From Pseudomonas palleroniana (GTDB lineage Bacteria; Pseudomonadota; Gammaproteobacteria; Pseudomonadales; Pseudomonadaceae): a stretch of DNA of 64,000 nt. Below the pieces are notes generated by a model that ran no database searches, was not told the origin of the DNA, and was given only the letters and a program-made list of their open reading frames with translations. Both the position numbers and the translations under genes were made by a program. Position 1 is the first letter of the stretch. Each line of letters begins with the position of its first letter. Location of the stretch: positions 25,265 through 89,264 of the forward strand of contig NZ_PYWX01000052.1 in NCBI RefSeq assembly GCF_003031675.1, written 5' to 3'. This document shows, piece after piece, positions 25,038 to 33,585 of this stretch.

Positions 25038-28000
25038 CAGCTGTCTTCTTCTATATCCAGCAACAGGTTTTCCAACGCCTCGCGATACGCACCCGGCTCC
25101 TGCCACAGGCCGCGCTGCTGGGCTTCAAGCATGCGCTCGGTCATGTCGCGCAGCGCGGCCGGGTTGTGCTGTTGCACAAAGGCCCGGGTGTCGGGGTCGA
25201 GCAGGTAGGCGTCGGCGAGCAAGGCGTATTGATGATCATCGATCAGCGCCGTCGTGGCGTCGAAGGCGAACAGATTGTCCACCGTCGCCGCCATTTCGAA
25301 GGCACCTTTATAACCGTGGCGTTTGACCCCGTCGATCCACTTCGGGTTGGCGGCACGGGAACGGATCACCCGGTTCAACTCTTCCTTCAAGGTACGGATC
25401 TTCGGCAAGTCCGGCTGGCTGTGGTCGCCATGGTAACTCGCGGCTTTGGCGCCACTGAGGGTTTCCACGGCGGCGAGCATGCCGCCCTGGAACTGGTAAT
25501 AATCGTTGGAGTCGAGCAGGTCATGCTCGCGGTTGTCCTGGTTCTGCAACACCGCCTGCACCTGGCTCAAGCGCCGAGCGAACTGTTCGCGGGCGGCGCT
25601 GCCTTCATCCGAGCCACCATAGGCGTACGCCCCCCAATTGAGGTAAACCTCGGCCAAGTCCTCGCGGCTTTGCCAGAGGCGACCGTCAATGGCGCCCTGC
25701 ACGCCCGCGCCATAAGCACCGGGCTTGGCGCCGAAGATCCGCCAGCCGGCCTGCCTGGCTGCGGCCTCTGCGTCCAGGCCCGAGCTGAGCAGCGCCTCGC
25801 GCTCGCTGCGCACCTTGGCCGCCAGCGGGTTCATATCGTCCGGTTCATCCAGGGCGGCCACCGCCTGCACCGCCGCGTCGAACAGGCGAATCAGGTTGGC
25901 GAAGGCATCACGGAAGAACCCGGATACCCGCAACGTCACGTCGACCCGTGGGCGATCCAACAGGCTGATCGGCAGGATTTCAAAGTCATCCACCCGTTGG
26001 CTACCGGTGGCCCACACCGGGCGCACACCCATCAGCGCCATGGCCTGGGCGATATCGTCGCCGCCGGTGCGCATGGTCGCCGTGCCCCATACCGACAGGC
26101 CGAGCTGACGCAGATGGTCGCCGTGATCTTGCAGGTGTCGCTCCAGAATCAGGTTGGCCGACTGAAAGCCAATGCGCCAGGCCGTGGTGGTCGGCAGGTT
26201 GCGCACATCCACCGCGAAGAAATTGCGTCCAGTGGGCAGCACATCCAGGCGCCCGCGACTCGGCGCACCGCTGGGGCCGGCCGGTACGAAGCGACCGCCC
26301 AGGGCATCGAGCAAGCCGCGCATCTCGGCCGGGCCGCAGCTGTCCAAGCGCGGCGCCACCACCCAGAGCAGGCTTTCGATGACCGCCTTCACGTCCTCCC
26401 AGCCCGGTTCTTCCAACTGTTCCAGCGGACCTTCCAGCGCCTGCTCGATCAACCGCGCCGCATACAATTCCAGGCGTTCACGCGTATCGCCGGCGGTGCG
26501 CCACAGCTGCGCGTCGAGCGCCTGCAAGACCTCGGGCCGACGCCCGGTCCAGGGCTCGGCCAAGGCACAGTCGAGGGGGTCAAAGCCCAATTCGAAAGCC
26601 TTGGCCAATACGCGCAACAGGCTCGATTGCGGACCACGGCCGTCGCCACGCGGGATGCGCAACAACGCCAGCAAGGTGTCGATACGCAGGCGGCCTGCAG
26701 GAGATTCGCCGAAGACATGCAGGCCGTCACGGATCTGCGACTCCTTCAAGTCGCACAGATAGGTGTCCAGGCGCGGCAGCCAGACGGCCGCGTCCACGTC
26801 GCTGCCCAACTCCAGTTCCTGGTCGATACGGGTTTCGCGCACCAACTTGAGGATGTCTTTCTGCAGTTCCAGTGCGCGGCGCGGGTCAAGCAACTGCGCC
26901 TCGTAATACTCATCCGCCAACAACTCAAGGTCACGCAACGGGCCATAGGTTTCGGCGCGGGTCAGCGGCGGCATCAAGTGATCGATGATCACCGCCTGGG
27001 TGCGCCGCTTGGCTTGGGCGCCCTCGCCCGGGTCATTGACAATAAACGGATAGATATTCGGCAGCGGCCCCAACAATGCATCAGGCCAGCAGGTTTGCGA
27101 CAGGCCCACGCCCTTGCCCGGCAACCATTCGAGGTTGCCATGCTTGCCCACATGGATCACGCCGTGGGCGCCATAGGTATGGCGCAACCAGAAATAGAAC
27201 GCGAGATAGCTGTGGGGCGGCACCAGGTCAGGGTCGTGGTACACCGCGCTAGGGTCTACCTGATAGCCCCGCGCAGGCTGGATCCCGACAAAGGTCAGGC
27301 CCAGGCGCAGGCCGGCGATCATCAGGCGGCCATCGCGGCACATCGGGTCGTTATGAGGTGGCCCCCAACGTTCCAGCACGGCCTGGCGGTTGGCTTCGGG
27401 CAAGCGGTCGAACATCGCCTGGTAATCGTCCAGGCCCAGGCTCTGGTGGCAAGGGCGCAGGTCGAGGCTGTCCAGATCGTTGGTGACGCCGCCCAGCAAT
27501 TGGTGGATCAGCGCGGTGCCGCTGTCCGGCAACGCGTGCGGCAGCGGGTAGCCTTGCGCTTGCAGCGCACGCAGGATATTCAGCGCCGCTGCTGGGGTGT
27601 CCAGGCCCACACCGTTGCCAATGCGCCCGTCACGGGTCGGGTAGTTGGCGAGCACCAGTGCAATACGTTTCTGTGCATTCGGCACCTGCGCCAGCTCAAC
27701 CCAACGGCGTGCCAGTTCGGCGACAAAGTCCATGCGCTCAGGGGCTGCGCGGTAGCACACCACGTCCGACTGGCTACGCTCGCTGCGCCACGCCAGGTCC
27801 TTGAAACTGATCGGCCGGCTGATGATGCGCCCGTCCAGCTCCGGCAAGGCAATGTGCATCGCCAGGTCGCGTGGGCCGAGCCCCTGTTCGCTGGCCTCCC
27901 AGCCCGGCTGGTTGTCTTGCGCGCAGATCGCCTGGATCACCGGGATATTGCGGCGAAACGGGTATAAATGCGGGGCTTCGGGGCTGGACTGGGCAAAGCC

Positions 28001-28798
28001 GGTGGTGTTCAGGATCACCGCTGCGCTGACTTCGTCCAGCCAGTCTTCGACCGCCGCCAGGCAGCCGGGCTCTTTCAGGCTGGCCACCGCCATCGGCAAC
28101 GGATTAAGCCCCGCCGCCTGCAGGCGCTGGCAGAACACGTCGATAAAACCAGTATTGGCCGCCTGCAAATGGGAGCGGTAAAACAGCACCGCCGCCACCG
28201 GCAACTCAGGGCTCCACTGCTGCTGCCAGTCATTAAGGCAGGCGTTGGCGTGCTGGGGATGATAAATCGCCGTGCGCGGCAACAGCTGCGGCTCGGCCCA
28301 GGCGAAATCGCGGCCCAAGTACGTACTGGCCAGGCAGCGATAGAAATCCAGGGCATTGCCCAAACCGCCTTGGCGCAGGAAGTGCCAGAGGCGGTCGCGT
28401 TCTTCCACGCCGACGGTGCTCAACCCACTGAGTTCCGGGTCCGGGCGATCATCGCCGGGTACCAGGATCAGTTGCACACCACGCTCGGCCAACTCCACTA
28501 ACCGCTCAATGCCATAGCGCCAATAACCGATGCCGCCGTGCAACGAAATCAGGATGACTTTGGCGTGGCGCAGCACCTCATCGACATACAGGTCGACCGA
28601 AGCGTGATTCTGCACCTGCATCGGGTTGGCCAGGCGCAAGCTGGGGTAATCGTCGGGTAACTGCTGCGCCGCTTCGGCCAACAGCGCCAGGCTGGAATCG
28701 CCGCTGCACAGGATCACCAGTTCGGCGGGGGTTTGTCCAAGGTCGGCGATATTGTCGTCCGAGACGAAACCACCGGGCTGGGTCCTGAGCAGGTGCAT
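25037..28798 (-). CDS. cobN: Cobaltochelatase large subunit CobN
   Basis: CobN inserts cobalt into hydrogenobyrinic acid a,c-diamide in the aerobic cobalamin pathway. The 1253-residue length is normal. It has the CobN/ChlH features IHVGKHGNLEWLPGKGVGLS (near residue 540) and FIVNDPGEGAQAKRRTQAVI, plus a C-terminal FDATTALIDD segment. It follows cobW by three bases and precedes the two ATPase/VWA subunit genes, forming a chelatase operon under a cobalamin riboswitch. Confidence 0.96.
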   Translation of the reverse strand: MHLLRTQPGGFVSDDNIADLGQTPAELVILCSGDSSLALLAEAAQQLPDDYPSLRLANPMQVQNHASVDLYVDEVLRHAKVILISLHGGIGYWRYGIERLVELAERGVQLILVPGDDRPDPELSGLSTVGVEERDRLWHFLRQGGLGNALDFYRCLASTYLGRDFAWAEPQLLPRTAIYHPQHANACLNDWQQQWSPELPVAAVLFYRSHLQAANTGFIDVFCQRLQAAGLNPLPMAVASLKEPGCLAAVEDWLDEVSAAVILNTTGFAQSSPEAPHLYPFRRNIPVIQAICAQDNQPGWEASEQGLGPRDLAMHIALPELDGRIISRPISFKDLAWRSERSQSDVVCYRAAPERMDFVAELARRWVELAQVPNAQKRIALVLANYPTRDGRIGNGVGLDTPAAALNILRALQAQGYPLPHALPDSGTALIHQLLGGVTNDLDSLDLRPCHQSLGLDDYQAMFDRLPEANRQAVLERWGPPHNDPMCRDGRLMIAGLRLGLTFVGIQPARGYQVDPSAVYHDPDLVPPHSYLAFYFWLRHTYGAHGVIHVGKHGNLEWLPGKGVGLSQTCWPDALLGPLPNIYPFIVNDPGEGAQAKRRTQAVIIDHLMPPLTRAETYGPLRDLELLADEYYEAQLLDPRRALELQKDILKLVRETRIDQELELGSDVDAAVWLPRLDTYLCDLKESQIRDGLHVFGESPAGRLRIDTLLALLRIPRGDGRGPQSSLLRVLAKAFELGFDPLDCALAEPWTGRRPEVLQALDAQLWRTAGDTRERLELYAARLIEQALEGPLEQLEEPGWEDVKAVIESLLWVVAPRLDSCGPAEMRGLLDALGGRFVPAGPSGAPSRGRLDVLPTGRNFFAVDVRNLPTTTAWRIGFQSANLILERHLQDHGDHLRQLGLSVWGTATMRTGGDDIAQAMALMGVRPVWATGSQRVDDFEILPISLLDRPRVDVTLRVSGFFRDAFANLIRLFDAAVQAVAALDEPDDMNPLAAKVRSEREALLSSGLDAEAAARQAGWRIFGAKPGAYGAGVQGAIDGRLWQSREDLAEVYLNWGAYAYGGSDEGSAAREQFARRLSQVQAVLQNQDNREHDLLDSNDYYQFQGGMLAAVETLSGAKAASYHGDHSQPDLPKIRTLKEELNRVIRSRAANPKWIDGVKRHGYKGAFEMAATVDNLFAFDATTALIDDHQYALLADAYLLDPDTRAFVQQHNPAALRDMTERMLEAQQRGLWQEPGAYREALENLLLDIEEDS

Positions 28799-28801
28799 GG
28801 G

Positions 28802-29869
28802 TCAGACGCTGAGGGCGGCGCGCAGTTGCGCTTCGAGACCCGCCGCATCCAGCTCCTGGCCGATCAGTACCAGGCGCGTGGTCCGTGCTTCATCGGCGCC
28901 CCAGGCACGGTCGAAGTGCTTGTCAAAGCGCGTGCCTACCCCCTGGATCAGCAGGCGCATCGGTTTATTCGCAATCGCGGCGAAACCTTTGACGCGCAGG
29001 ATGCCGTGCTGCACTACCAACTGAGTCAGGGCGTCGAGCAACAGCGCTTCGTCGGTTTGCGGCAGGTCGATGGAGATGGAGTCGAAGGCGTCGTGATCGT
29101 GGTCGTGATCCTCTTCGCCGTCGTGGTGGTGATCGTGATGGCTATGCCGACCGTCGATGTGTTCTTCGGAGCCGGCACCCAGGCCGATCAGCACGTCCAG
29201 CGGCAAGCGGCCGCTGCTGGCTTCGATGATCTTCACCGCCGGCGGCAACTCCTCGGCCACTTCCAGACGCACACGGGCCAGGTCTTCGGGGTTGATCAGG
29301 TCGGTCTTGTTGAGGATCACCAGGTCGGCGCTGGCCAGCTGATCGGCGAACAGCTCGTGCAGCGGCGATTCGTGGTCCAGGTTCGGGTCCAGTTTGCGCT
29401 GGGCGTCCACTTGGTCCGGGAAGGCGGCGAAGGTGCCGGCGGCCACGGCTGGGCTGTCGACCACGGTGATCACCGCGTCAACCGTGCAGGCGCTGCGGAT
29501 TTCCGGCCACTGGAAGGCTTGCACCAACGGCTTGGGCAGGGCCAGGCCGGAGGTTTCGATCAGGATATGGTCGAGGTCGCCGCGACGCGCCACCAATTCG
29601 CGCATCACCGGGAAGAACTCTTCCTGCACCGTGCAGCACAGGCAGCCGTTGGCCAATTCGTAGACGCGGCCATTGGCTTCTTCCTCAGTGCAACCGATGG
29701 AGCACTGCTTGAGGATTTCACCGTCGATCCCCAGTTCACCGAACTCGTTGACGATCACCGCGATACGACGGCCCTGGGCGTTGTCGAGCATATGCCGCAG
29801 CAAGGTGGTTTTGCCCGAGCCGAGAAAGCCGGTAACGATGGTGACGGGGAGTTTGGCCAGTGTTTTCAT
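28802..29869 (-). CDS. cobW: CobW, G3E-family GTPase of cobalamin synthesis
   Basis: The product has 355 residues. Walker A is GFLGSGKTTLLRHML, the metal-binding motif is NGCLCCTVQ (CxCC), and an NKTD guanine-specificity motif is present (ILNKTDLI). A His/Asp-rich loop (HSHHDHHHDGEEDHDHDHD) near residue 245 is typical of metal-delivering CobW/COG0523 proteins. CobW is thought to supply cobalt to the chelatase. It is the first gene after the minus-strand riboswitch. Confidence 0.95.
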   Translation of the reverse strand: MKTLAKLPVTIVTGFLGSGKTTLLRHMLDNAQGRRIAVIVNEFGELGIDGEILKQCSIGCTEEEANGRVYELANGCLCCTVQEEFFPVMRELVARRGDLDHILIETSGLALPKPLVQAFQWPEIRSACTVDAVITVVDSPAVAAGTFAAFPDQVDAQRKLDPNLDHESPLHELFADQLASADLVILNKTDLINPEDLARVRLEVAEELPPAVKIIEASSGRLPLDVLIGLGAGSEEHIDGRHSHHDHHHDGEEDHDHDHDAFDSISIDLPQTDEALLLDALTQLVVQHGILRVKGFAAIANKPMRLLIQGVGTRFDKHFDRAWGADEARTTRLVLIGQELDAAGLEAQLRAALSV

Positions 29870-29975
29870 CGGATGCCCTTTTGGGGCGGGCAGACGGGAC
29901 GACAGGCCCTGCGACGGCGCGCAGCAGCGGATTTCGTCACCGGATCACCCCGCCCGGTTGAATTGGAAAATCGGT

Positions 29976-30160
29976 TGCGAGGCAGGTCTCCTGGCTTGGG
30001 GCTTGCGGGTCTTGCGACCGGCGCCGGCTGCGCCTTCCCGCGTTATCGGCAGTGGCGTGGCAGTCAGTTGAACCCTTCACAGTTGCGGGGGCAGCCGCGG
30101 CTTGAACCGCGTTCCCTTCTTAGCTCCGGCCTGGGCCGAAGAACCTCGAAGGTGCAAGGC
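29976..30160 (-). promoter_or_regulatory. Cobalamin riboswitch of the cobW-cobN operon
   Basis: Read on the minus strand, the region contains the class features in order: an AAGGGAACGCGGTTCAAGCC segment, CCGCGGCTGCCCCCGCAACT, the B12-box-like GCCACTGCCG with GGGAAGGCG, and finally AGCCAGGAGACCTGCC. Spacing and order match cobalamin riboswitches, which shut the operon off when adenosylcobalamin is plentiful. The ends are approximate. It lies about 110 bases before the cobW start. Confidence 0.92.
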
Positions 30161-30214
30161 TACAGGGGCACGACCAATTTGACTACCGTCGCCCTGCATG
30201 CTTTCCTACGTGTC

Positions 30215-30405
30215 TTGTTTCGGGTGCCCTGCAAAGGGTGAAACGGGAAACCGGTGAGCCATCGATGTATGGCAAGTCCGGTGCTGCCCCCGCAACGGTA
30301 AGCGAGCGAAGTGTCACAGCCACTGTGCGAATGCATGGGAAGGCGATGCTTTCAGGCCTCTGTGCAGAGTGCCCCTCGCGAGCCCGGAGACCGGCCCGAA
30401 AAATC
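30215..30405 (+). promoter_or_regulatory. Cobalamin riboswitch of the cbtB-cbtA-cobE operon
   Basis: On the plus strand the region shows GAAACGGGAAACCGGTGAGC, CCGGTGCTGCCCCCGCAACG, the B12 box AGCCACTGTG with GGGAAGGCG, and AGCCCGGAGACCGGCC, in the order expected. About 110 bases separate its end from cbtB. In that leader GGCTCGCG at 30455-30462 can pair with CGCGAGCC at 30377-30384 inside the last aptamer arm, a possible switch helix. The ends are approximate. Confidence 0.92.
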
Positions 30406-30512
30406 AGATAACAAACCCGCGGTGGGCGGGCGCTGTTCGGAACTCTGCGGGCCTGGCTCGCGGGGTTTGCATGCGCTCGTGTCACCCTGAAACCGAAGAA
30501 AAGGGACGCGCC

Positions 30513-30701
30513 ATGTCGATCATCAGCAGCACTTCGCCCGCCACCAGCGGCACTTCTACCTTGAGCCAACGCCTGACGGCCGCCATCGGTGCGTCGATCC
30601 TGGGCGCGTGCCTGGTTTACTTCGCCGGTTTCTCGCATATCGAGGCGGTGCATAACGCCGCGCACGATACCCGCCACAGCGCCGCGTTCCCGTGCCACTG
30701 A
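30513..30701 (+). CDS. cbtB: CbtB, small subunit of cobalt transporter
   Basis: The product has 62 residues with one membrane helix (about 24-44) and a C-terminal His-rich end (HNAAHDTRHSAAFPCH), the signature of CbtB, which is thought to bind cobalt and assist the transporter CbtA. The ATG follows AAGAAAAGGGA. It is the first gene after the plus-strand riboswitch and lies 11 bases before cbtA. Confidence 0.92.
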   Translation: MSIISSTSPATSGTSTLSQRLTAAIGASILGACLVYFAGFSHIEAVHNAAHDTRHSAAFPCH

Positions 30702-30712
30702 GACCCGTCGAC

Positions 30713-31417
30713 ATGATCAAGCGTATTGCGCAAACCGCAGGTTTCACCGGCTTGCTGGCCGCCTTGTTGCTGACCTTGCTGCAAAGCTTCTGGGTTGCCC
30801 CGCTGATTCTGCAGGCGGAGACCTTTGAAAAGGCCCCGGCGACTGCCGAAGTCGCCCATGAACATGCCGCAGGCGCCGCCGCCCACACCCACGATGCCGA
30901 GGCCTGGGAGCCTGAAGACGGTTGGCAGCGTGTGCTGTCTACCACCGGGGGCAACCTGGTGGTCGCCGTCGGTTTCGCGCTGATGCTGGCCGGTCTCTAC
31001 ACCTTGCGTGCGCCCACCCGTACGGCGCAGGGCCTGCTGTGGGGCCTGGCCGGTTACGCGACGTTCGTACTGGCCCCGACCCTGGGCTTGCCACCCGAGT
31101 TGCCGGGCACCGCCGCGGCGGACCTGGCCCAGCGCCAGATCTGGTGGATCGGCACGGCCGCCTCCACCGCCGCCGGTATCGCGCTGCTGGTATTTGGCCG
31201 CAGTTGGCTGCTTAAAGTGTTGGGCGTGGCGATCCTGGCCGTGCCCCATATCATCGGTGCGCCGCAACCGGCAGTGCATTCGATGCTGGCCCCGGAGGCC
31301 CTGGAAGCGCAGTTCAAGATTGCCTCGCAATTGACCAACGTGCTGTTCTGGCTGGCCCTGGGCTTGATCAGCGCCTGGTTGTTCCGGCGCAATCGCGACG
31401 GCCACTACTCGGCATGA
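30713..31417 (+). CDS. cbtA: CbtA, cobalt transporter membrane subunit
   Basis: The 234-residue product has about five to six membrane segments, starting with AQTAGFTGLLAALLLTLLQS. A His-bearing periplasmic loop follows the first helix (HEHAAGAAAHTHDAE), fitting a metal-uptake protein. CbtA proteins are predicted cobalt transporters controlled by cobalamin riboswitches. ATG at 30713 (MIKRIAQT) is chosen over an in-frame start 21 bases upstream that overlaps cbtB. The stop overlaps the cobE start by four bases. Confidence 0.92.
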   Translation: MIKRIAQTAGFTGLLAALLLTLLQSFWVAPLILQAETFEKAPATAEVAHEHAAGAAAHTHDAEAWEPEDGWQRVLSTTGGNLVVAVGFALMLAGLYTLRAPTRTAQGLLWGLAGYATFVLAPTLGLPPELPGTAAADLAQRQIWWIGTAASTAAGIALLVFGRSWLLKVLGVAILAVPHIIGAPQPAVHSMLAPEALEAQFKIASQLTNVLFWLALGLISAWLFRRNRDGHYSA

Positions 31418-31806
31418 CCTTGGTGGTCGGCCTGGGTTGCCAGCGGGGCTGTGAGGTTCACGCCCTGCTGGCGCTGTTTGACGCCGCCCTGACCGAGGGC
31501 GGTATCGAGCGCCAGCAGGTCACGGCACTGGCGAGTATCGATCACAAACAGCATGAACCGGGATTGCTCGCACTGGCCGAACAGTTGGGGTTGCCCTTAC
31601 GCTGTTTCAGTGCGCAACACCTGGCGACGCTTGAACACCGTCTGAGCCATAAATCCGCGATTGCCTTTGCCCATACCGGCTGTTACGGCGTCGCCGAAAG
31701 CGCCGCCCTGGCCCTGGCCGAGCAACTCGTCAACGCCCCTGCCCGCTTGTTGATCAGCCGCCGAAAATCCCCCCAGGCCACCTTTGCATTGGCGTGCGCC
31801 GGCTGA
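31414..31806 (+). CDS. cobE: CobE/CbiG C-terminal-domain protein
   Basis: The 130-residue protein matches the C-terminal domain of CbiG, known as CobE in the aerobic cobalamin pathway. It has the glycine-rich start VVGLGCQRGCE and the later segment SIDHKQHEPGLLALAEQLG, both typical of the family, then TGCYGVAESAALALA. Its precise function is uncertain; it may act in ring contraction steps. It is coupled to cbtA by an ATGA overlap, and cobM follows 70 bases later. Confidence 0.88.
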   Translation: MTLVVGLGCQRGCEVHALLALFDAALTEGGIERQQVTALASIDHKQHEPGLLALAEQLGLPLRCFSAQHLATLEHRLSHKSAIAFAHTGCYGVAESAALALAEQLVNAPARLLISRRKSPQATFALACAG

Positions 31807-31876
31807 AATCCCGATAATTGCCCTCCTCGATCATGAACAATCTTCATGCTCGCCCGTTTTTCAACAGGAACTCCCC

Positions 31877-32623
31877 ATGACCGTCTACTTCATCGGCGCA
31901 GGCCCCGGCGACCCGGAACTGATCACCGTCAAAGGCCAGCGGCTGATCCGCAGTTGCCCGGTGATTATCTATGCGGGCTCGCTGGTGCCGGCGGCGGTGT
32001 TGGAAGGTCATCAGGCGCAAACGCTGGTCAACAGCGCCGAATTGCACCTGGAACAGATCATCGAGCTGATCAAGACCGCCCACGCCAACGGCCAGGATGT
32101 GGCGCGGGTACACTCGGGCGACCCCAGCCTGTATGGGGCGATTGGCGAGCAGATCCGGCACTTGCGCGAGTTGGGCATCCCTTTCCAGATCATTCCCGGG
32201 GTGACCGCTGTGGCGGCGTGTGCAGCCCTGCTGGAAACCGAGCTGACCCTGCCGGATATCGCCCAGAGCGTGATCCTGACGCGTTACGCCGATAAAACCA
32301 GCATGCCGGCCGGGGAAGACTTCGACAGCCTGGCCCGCCATGGCACCACCCTGGCGATTCACCTGGGGGTCAATCATCTGCAGAAAATCGTCGCCCAGTT
32401 GCTGCCGCACTATGGCGCGGATTGCCCGATTGCCGTGGTGCACCGGGCCACCTGGCCGGATCAGGATTGGGTGGTGGGTACGTTAGCGGACATCGCCGAG
32501 CAGGTTGCGCTCAAGGGCTTCCGGCGTACGGCACTGATTGTGGTGGGCCGGGTGCTGGCCAATGACGGTTTCAGCGAGTCTTCGCTGTACCGCGCAGGTC
32601 ACGCCCACCTTTATCGCCCCTGA
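31877..32623 (+). CDS. cobM: Precorrin-4 C11-methyltransferase
   Basis: CobM transfers a methyl group from S-adenosylmethionine to C-11 of precorrin-4. The 248-residue product has the tetrapyrrole-methylase signatures VYFIGAGPGDPELITVKGQ at the N-terminus, ARVHSGDPSLYGAIGEQ near residue 75 and the FQIIPGVTAVAACAALL segment. The ATG at 31877 is preferred to an upstream in-frame ATG that overlaps cobE, because it gives the family's normal N-terminus. Confidence 0.95.
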   Translation: MTVYFIGAGPGDPELITVKGQRLIRSCPVIIYAGSLVPAAVLEGHQAQTLVNSAELHLEQIIELIKTAHANGQDVARVHSGDPSLYGAIGEQIRHLRELGIPFQIIPGVTAVAACAALLETELTLPDIAQSVILTRYADKTSMPAGEDFDSLARHGTTLAIHLGVNHLQKIVAQLLPHYGADCPIAVVHRATWPDQDWVVGTLADIAEQVALKGFRRTALIVVGRVLANDGFSESSLYRAGHAHLYRP

Positions 32624-32640
32624 ATGCACGGCAGACAAAA

Positions 32641-32731
32641 ATGTGGGAGCGGGCTTGCTCGCGAATGCGCAATGTCAGTCAGCGCCTTGGTGACTGATAC
32701 ACCGCAATCGCGAGCAAGCCCGCTCCCACAG
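32641..32731. repeat. REPIN with GCGGGCTTGCTCGCGA-type ends
   Basis: TGTGGGAGCGGGCTTGCTCG at 32642 is mirrored by CGAGCAAGCCCGCTCCCACA ending at 32731, with a spacer of about 50 bases. This is the GCGGG/TCGCGA class, distinct from the other two repeat classes in the window. Confidence 0.9.
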
Positions 32732-32780
32732 TTGATCTGATTTGTTAGATAGCTCTCATAATTATCTGAATTTCAAGCAT

Positions 32781-32811
32781 AAAAAACGGCGCTCACGGGG
32801 CGCCGTTTTTT
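32781..32811. terminator. Bidirectional terminator between cobM and nfuA
   Basis: AAAAAACGGCGC at 32781-32792 pairs perfectly with GCGCCGTTTTTT at 32800-32811 around a 7-base loop. The A and T runs allow function on both strands. Confidence 0.92.
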
Positions 32812-32832
32812 TGTTCGCAGTGAACACCGTAC

Positions 32833-33417
32833 TTAGTAGTAGGCGTTTTCTTTCTGCGTGTGGTCGGTCACATCACGTACACCTTTAAGCTCCGGGATAC
32901 GTTCGAGCAGCGTGCGCTCGATCCCTTCACGCAAGGTCACGTCCGCCTGGCCGCAGCCCTGGCAGCCGCCGCCGAACTTGAGTACGGCGATACCGTCATC
33001 CACCACGTCGATCAGGCTCACCTGGCCGCCGTGGCTGGCCAGCCCCGGGTTGATCTCGGTTTGCAGGTAGTAGTTGATACGCTCGTTGACCGGGCTGTCG
33101 GCGTTGATGTTCGGCACCTTGGCGTTGGGCGCCTTGATGGTCAACTGGCCGCCCATGCGGTCGGTGGCGTAGTCGACCACGGCGTCGTCCAGGAAGGCTT
33201 CGCTGAAGGCATCGATGTACGCGGTGAAGCTTTTCAGCCCCAGGGCGGTGTCTTCCGGCTTCTCTTCGCCAGGCTTGCAGTAGGCGATGCAAGTCTCGGC
33301 GTACTGGGTGCCGGGCTGGGTGATAAAGACGCGGATGCCGATACCCGGGGTGTTCTGCTTGGACAGCAGGTCAGCCAGGTAATCGTGGGCGGCGTCGGTA
33401 ATGGTTATGGCAGTCAT
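32833..33417 (-). CDS. nfuA: Fe-S biogenesis protein NfuA
   Basis: NfuA receives [4Fe-4S] clusters from the assembly machinery and passes them to target proteins. The 194-residue product has the degenerate A-type domain (about 1-95) followed by the Nfu domain with the cluster-binding CxxC in FGGGCQGCGQADVT near residue 150. The ATG at 33417 follows AGGAG. In P. aeruginosa, as I recall, nfuA lies beside cti; here the SET-domain gene stands between them. Confidence 0.96.
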   Translation of the reverse strand: MTAITITDAAHDYLADLLSKQNTPGIGIRVFITQPGTQYAETCIAYCKPGEEKPEDTALGLKSFTAYIDAFSEAFLDDAVVDYATDRMGGQLTIKAPNAKVPNINADSPVNERINYYLQTEINPGLASHGGQVSLIDVVDDGIAVLKFGGGCQGCGQADVTLREGIERTLLERIPELKGVRDVTDHTQKENAYY

Positions 33418-33485
33418 GGAAACTCCTCACAGGCTTGCCGCCAGTTTACGCCAATCATCGAGGCGGTACAAAGTCCTAGTATTTT

Positions 33486-33505
33486 TGTCGGAAAAGTCAC
33501 CGACA
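33486..33505. promoter_or_regulatory. Dyad upstream of the SET-domain gene
   Basis: TGTCGG at 33486-33491 and CCGACA at 33500-33505 are 6-bp inverted arms with an 8-base spacer, about 80 bases before the SET-gene ATG. It could be an operator. No hrp box or clear sigma-70 promoter was found in this leader. Confidence 0.4.
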
Positions 33506-33585
33506 TACCGGCAGGTATCTATATAGGTCCCGGCCCGGCAGCGCCTGCCTAACATCGGGTTTTACCGACTCGGCCGAGACCCGCC

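Noticed and set aside
24986..27967. A 993-codon open frame on the plus strand opposite cobN
   Set aside because: It is antisense to a full-length, clearly conserved gene. High GC at third codon positions removes stop codons from one antisense frame. Its translation is rich in His, Gln and Arg with no family resemblance.
32641..32731. CRISPR-like repeat
   Set aside because: Repeats here occur as inverted pairs with variable spacers and are scattered singly, typical of REPINs, with no cas genes.
33418..33585. hrp-box upstream of the SET-domain gene
   Set aside because: I searched the leader for GGAAC[CT] followed by CCAC after 15-16 bases and found none, so no HrpL control is claimed for this gene.
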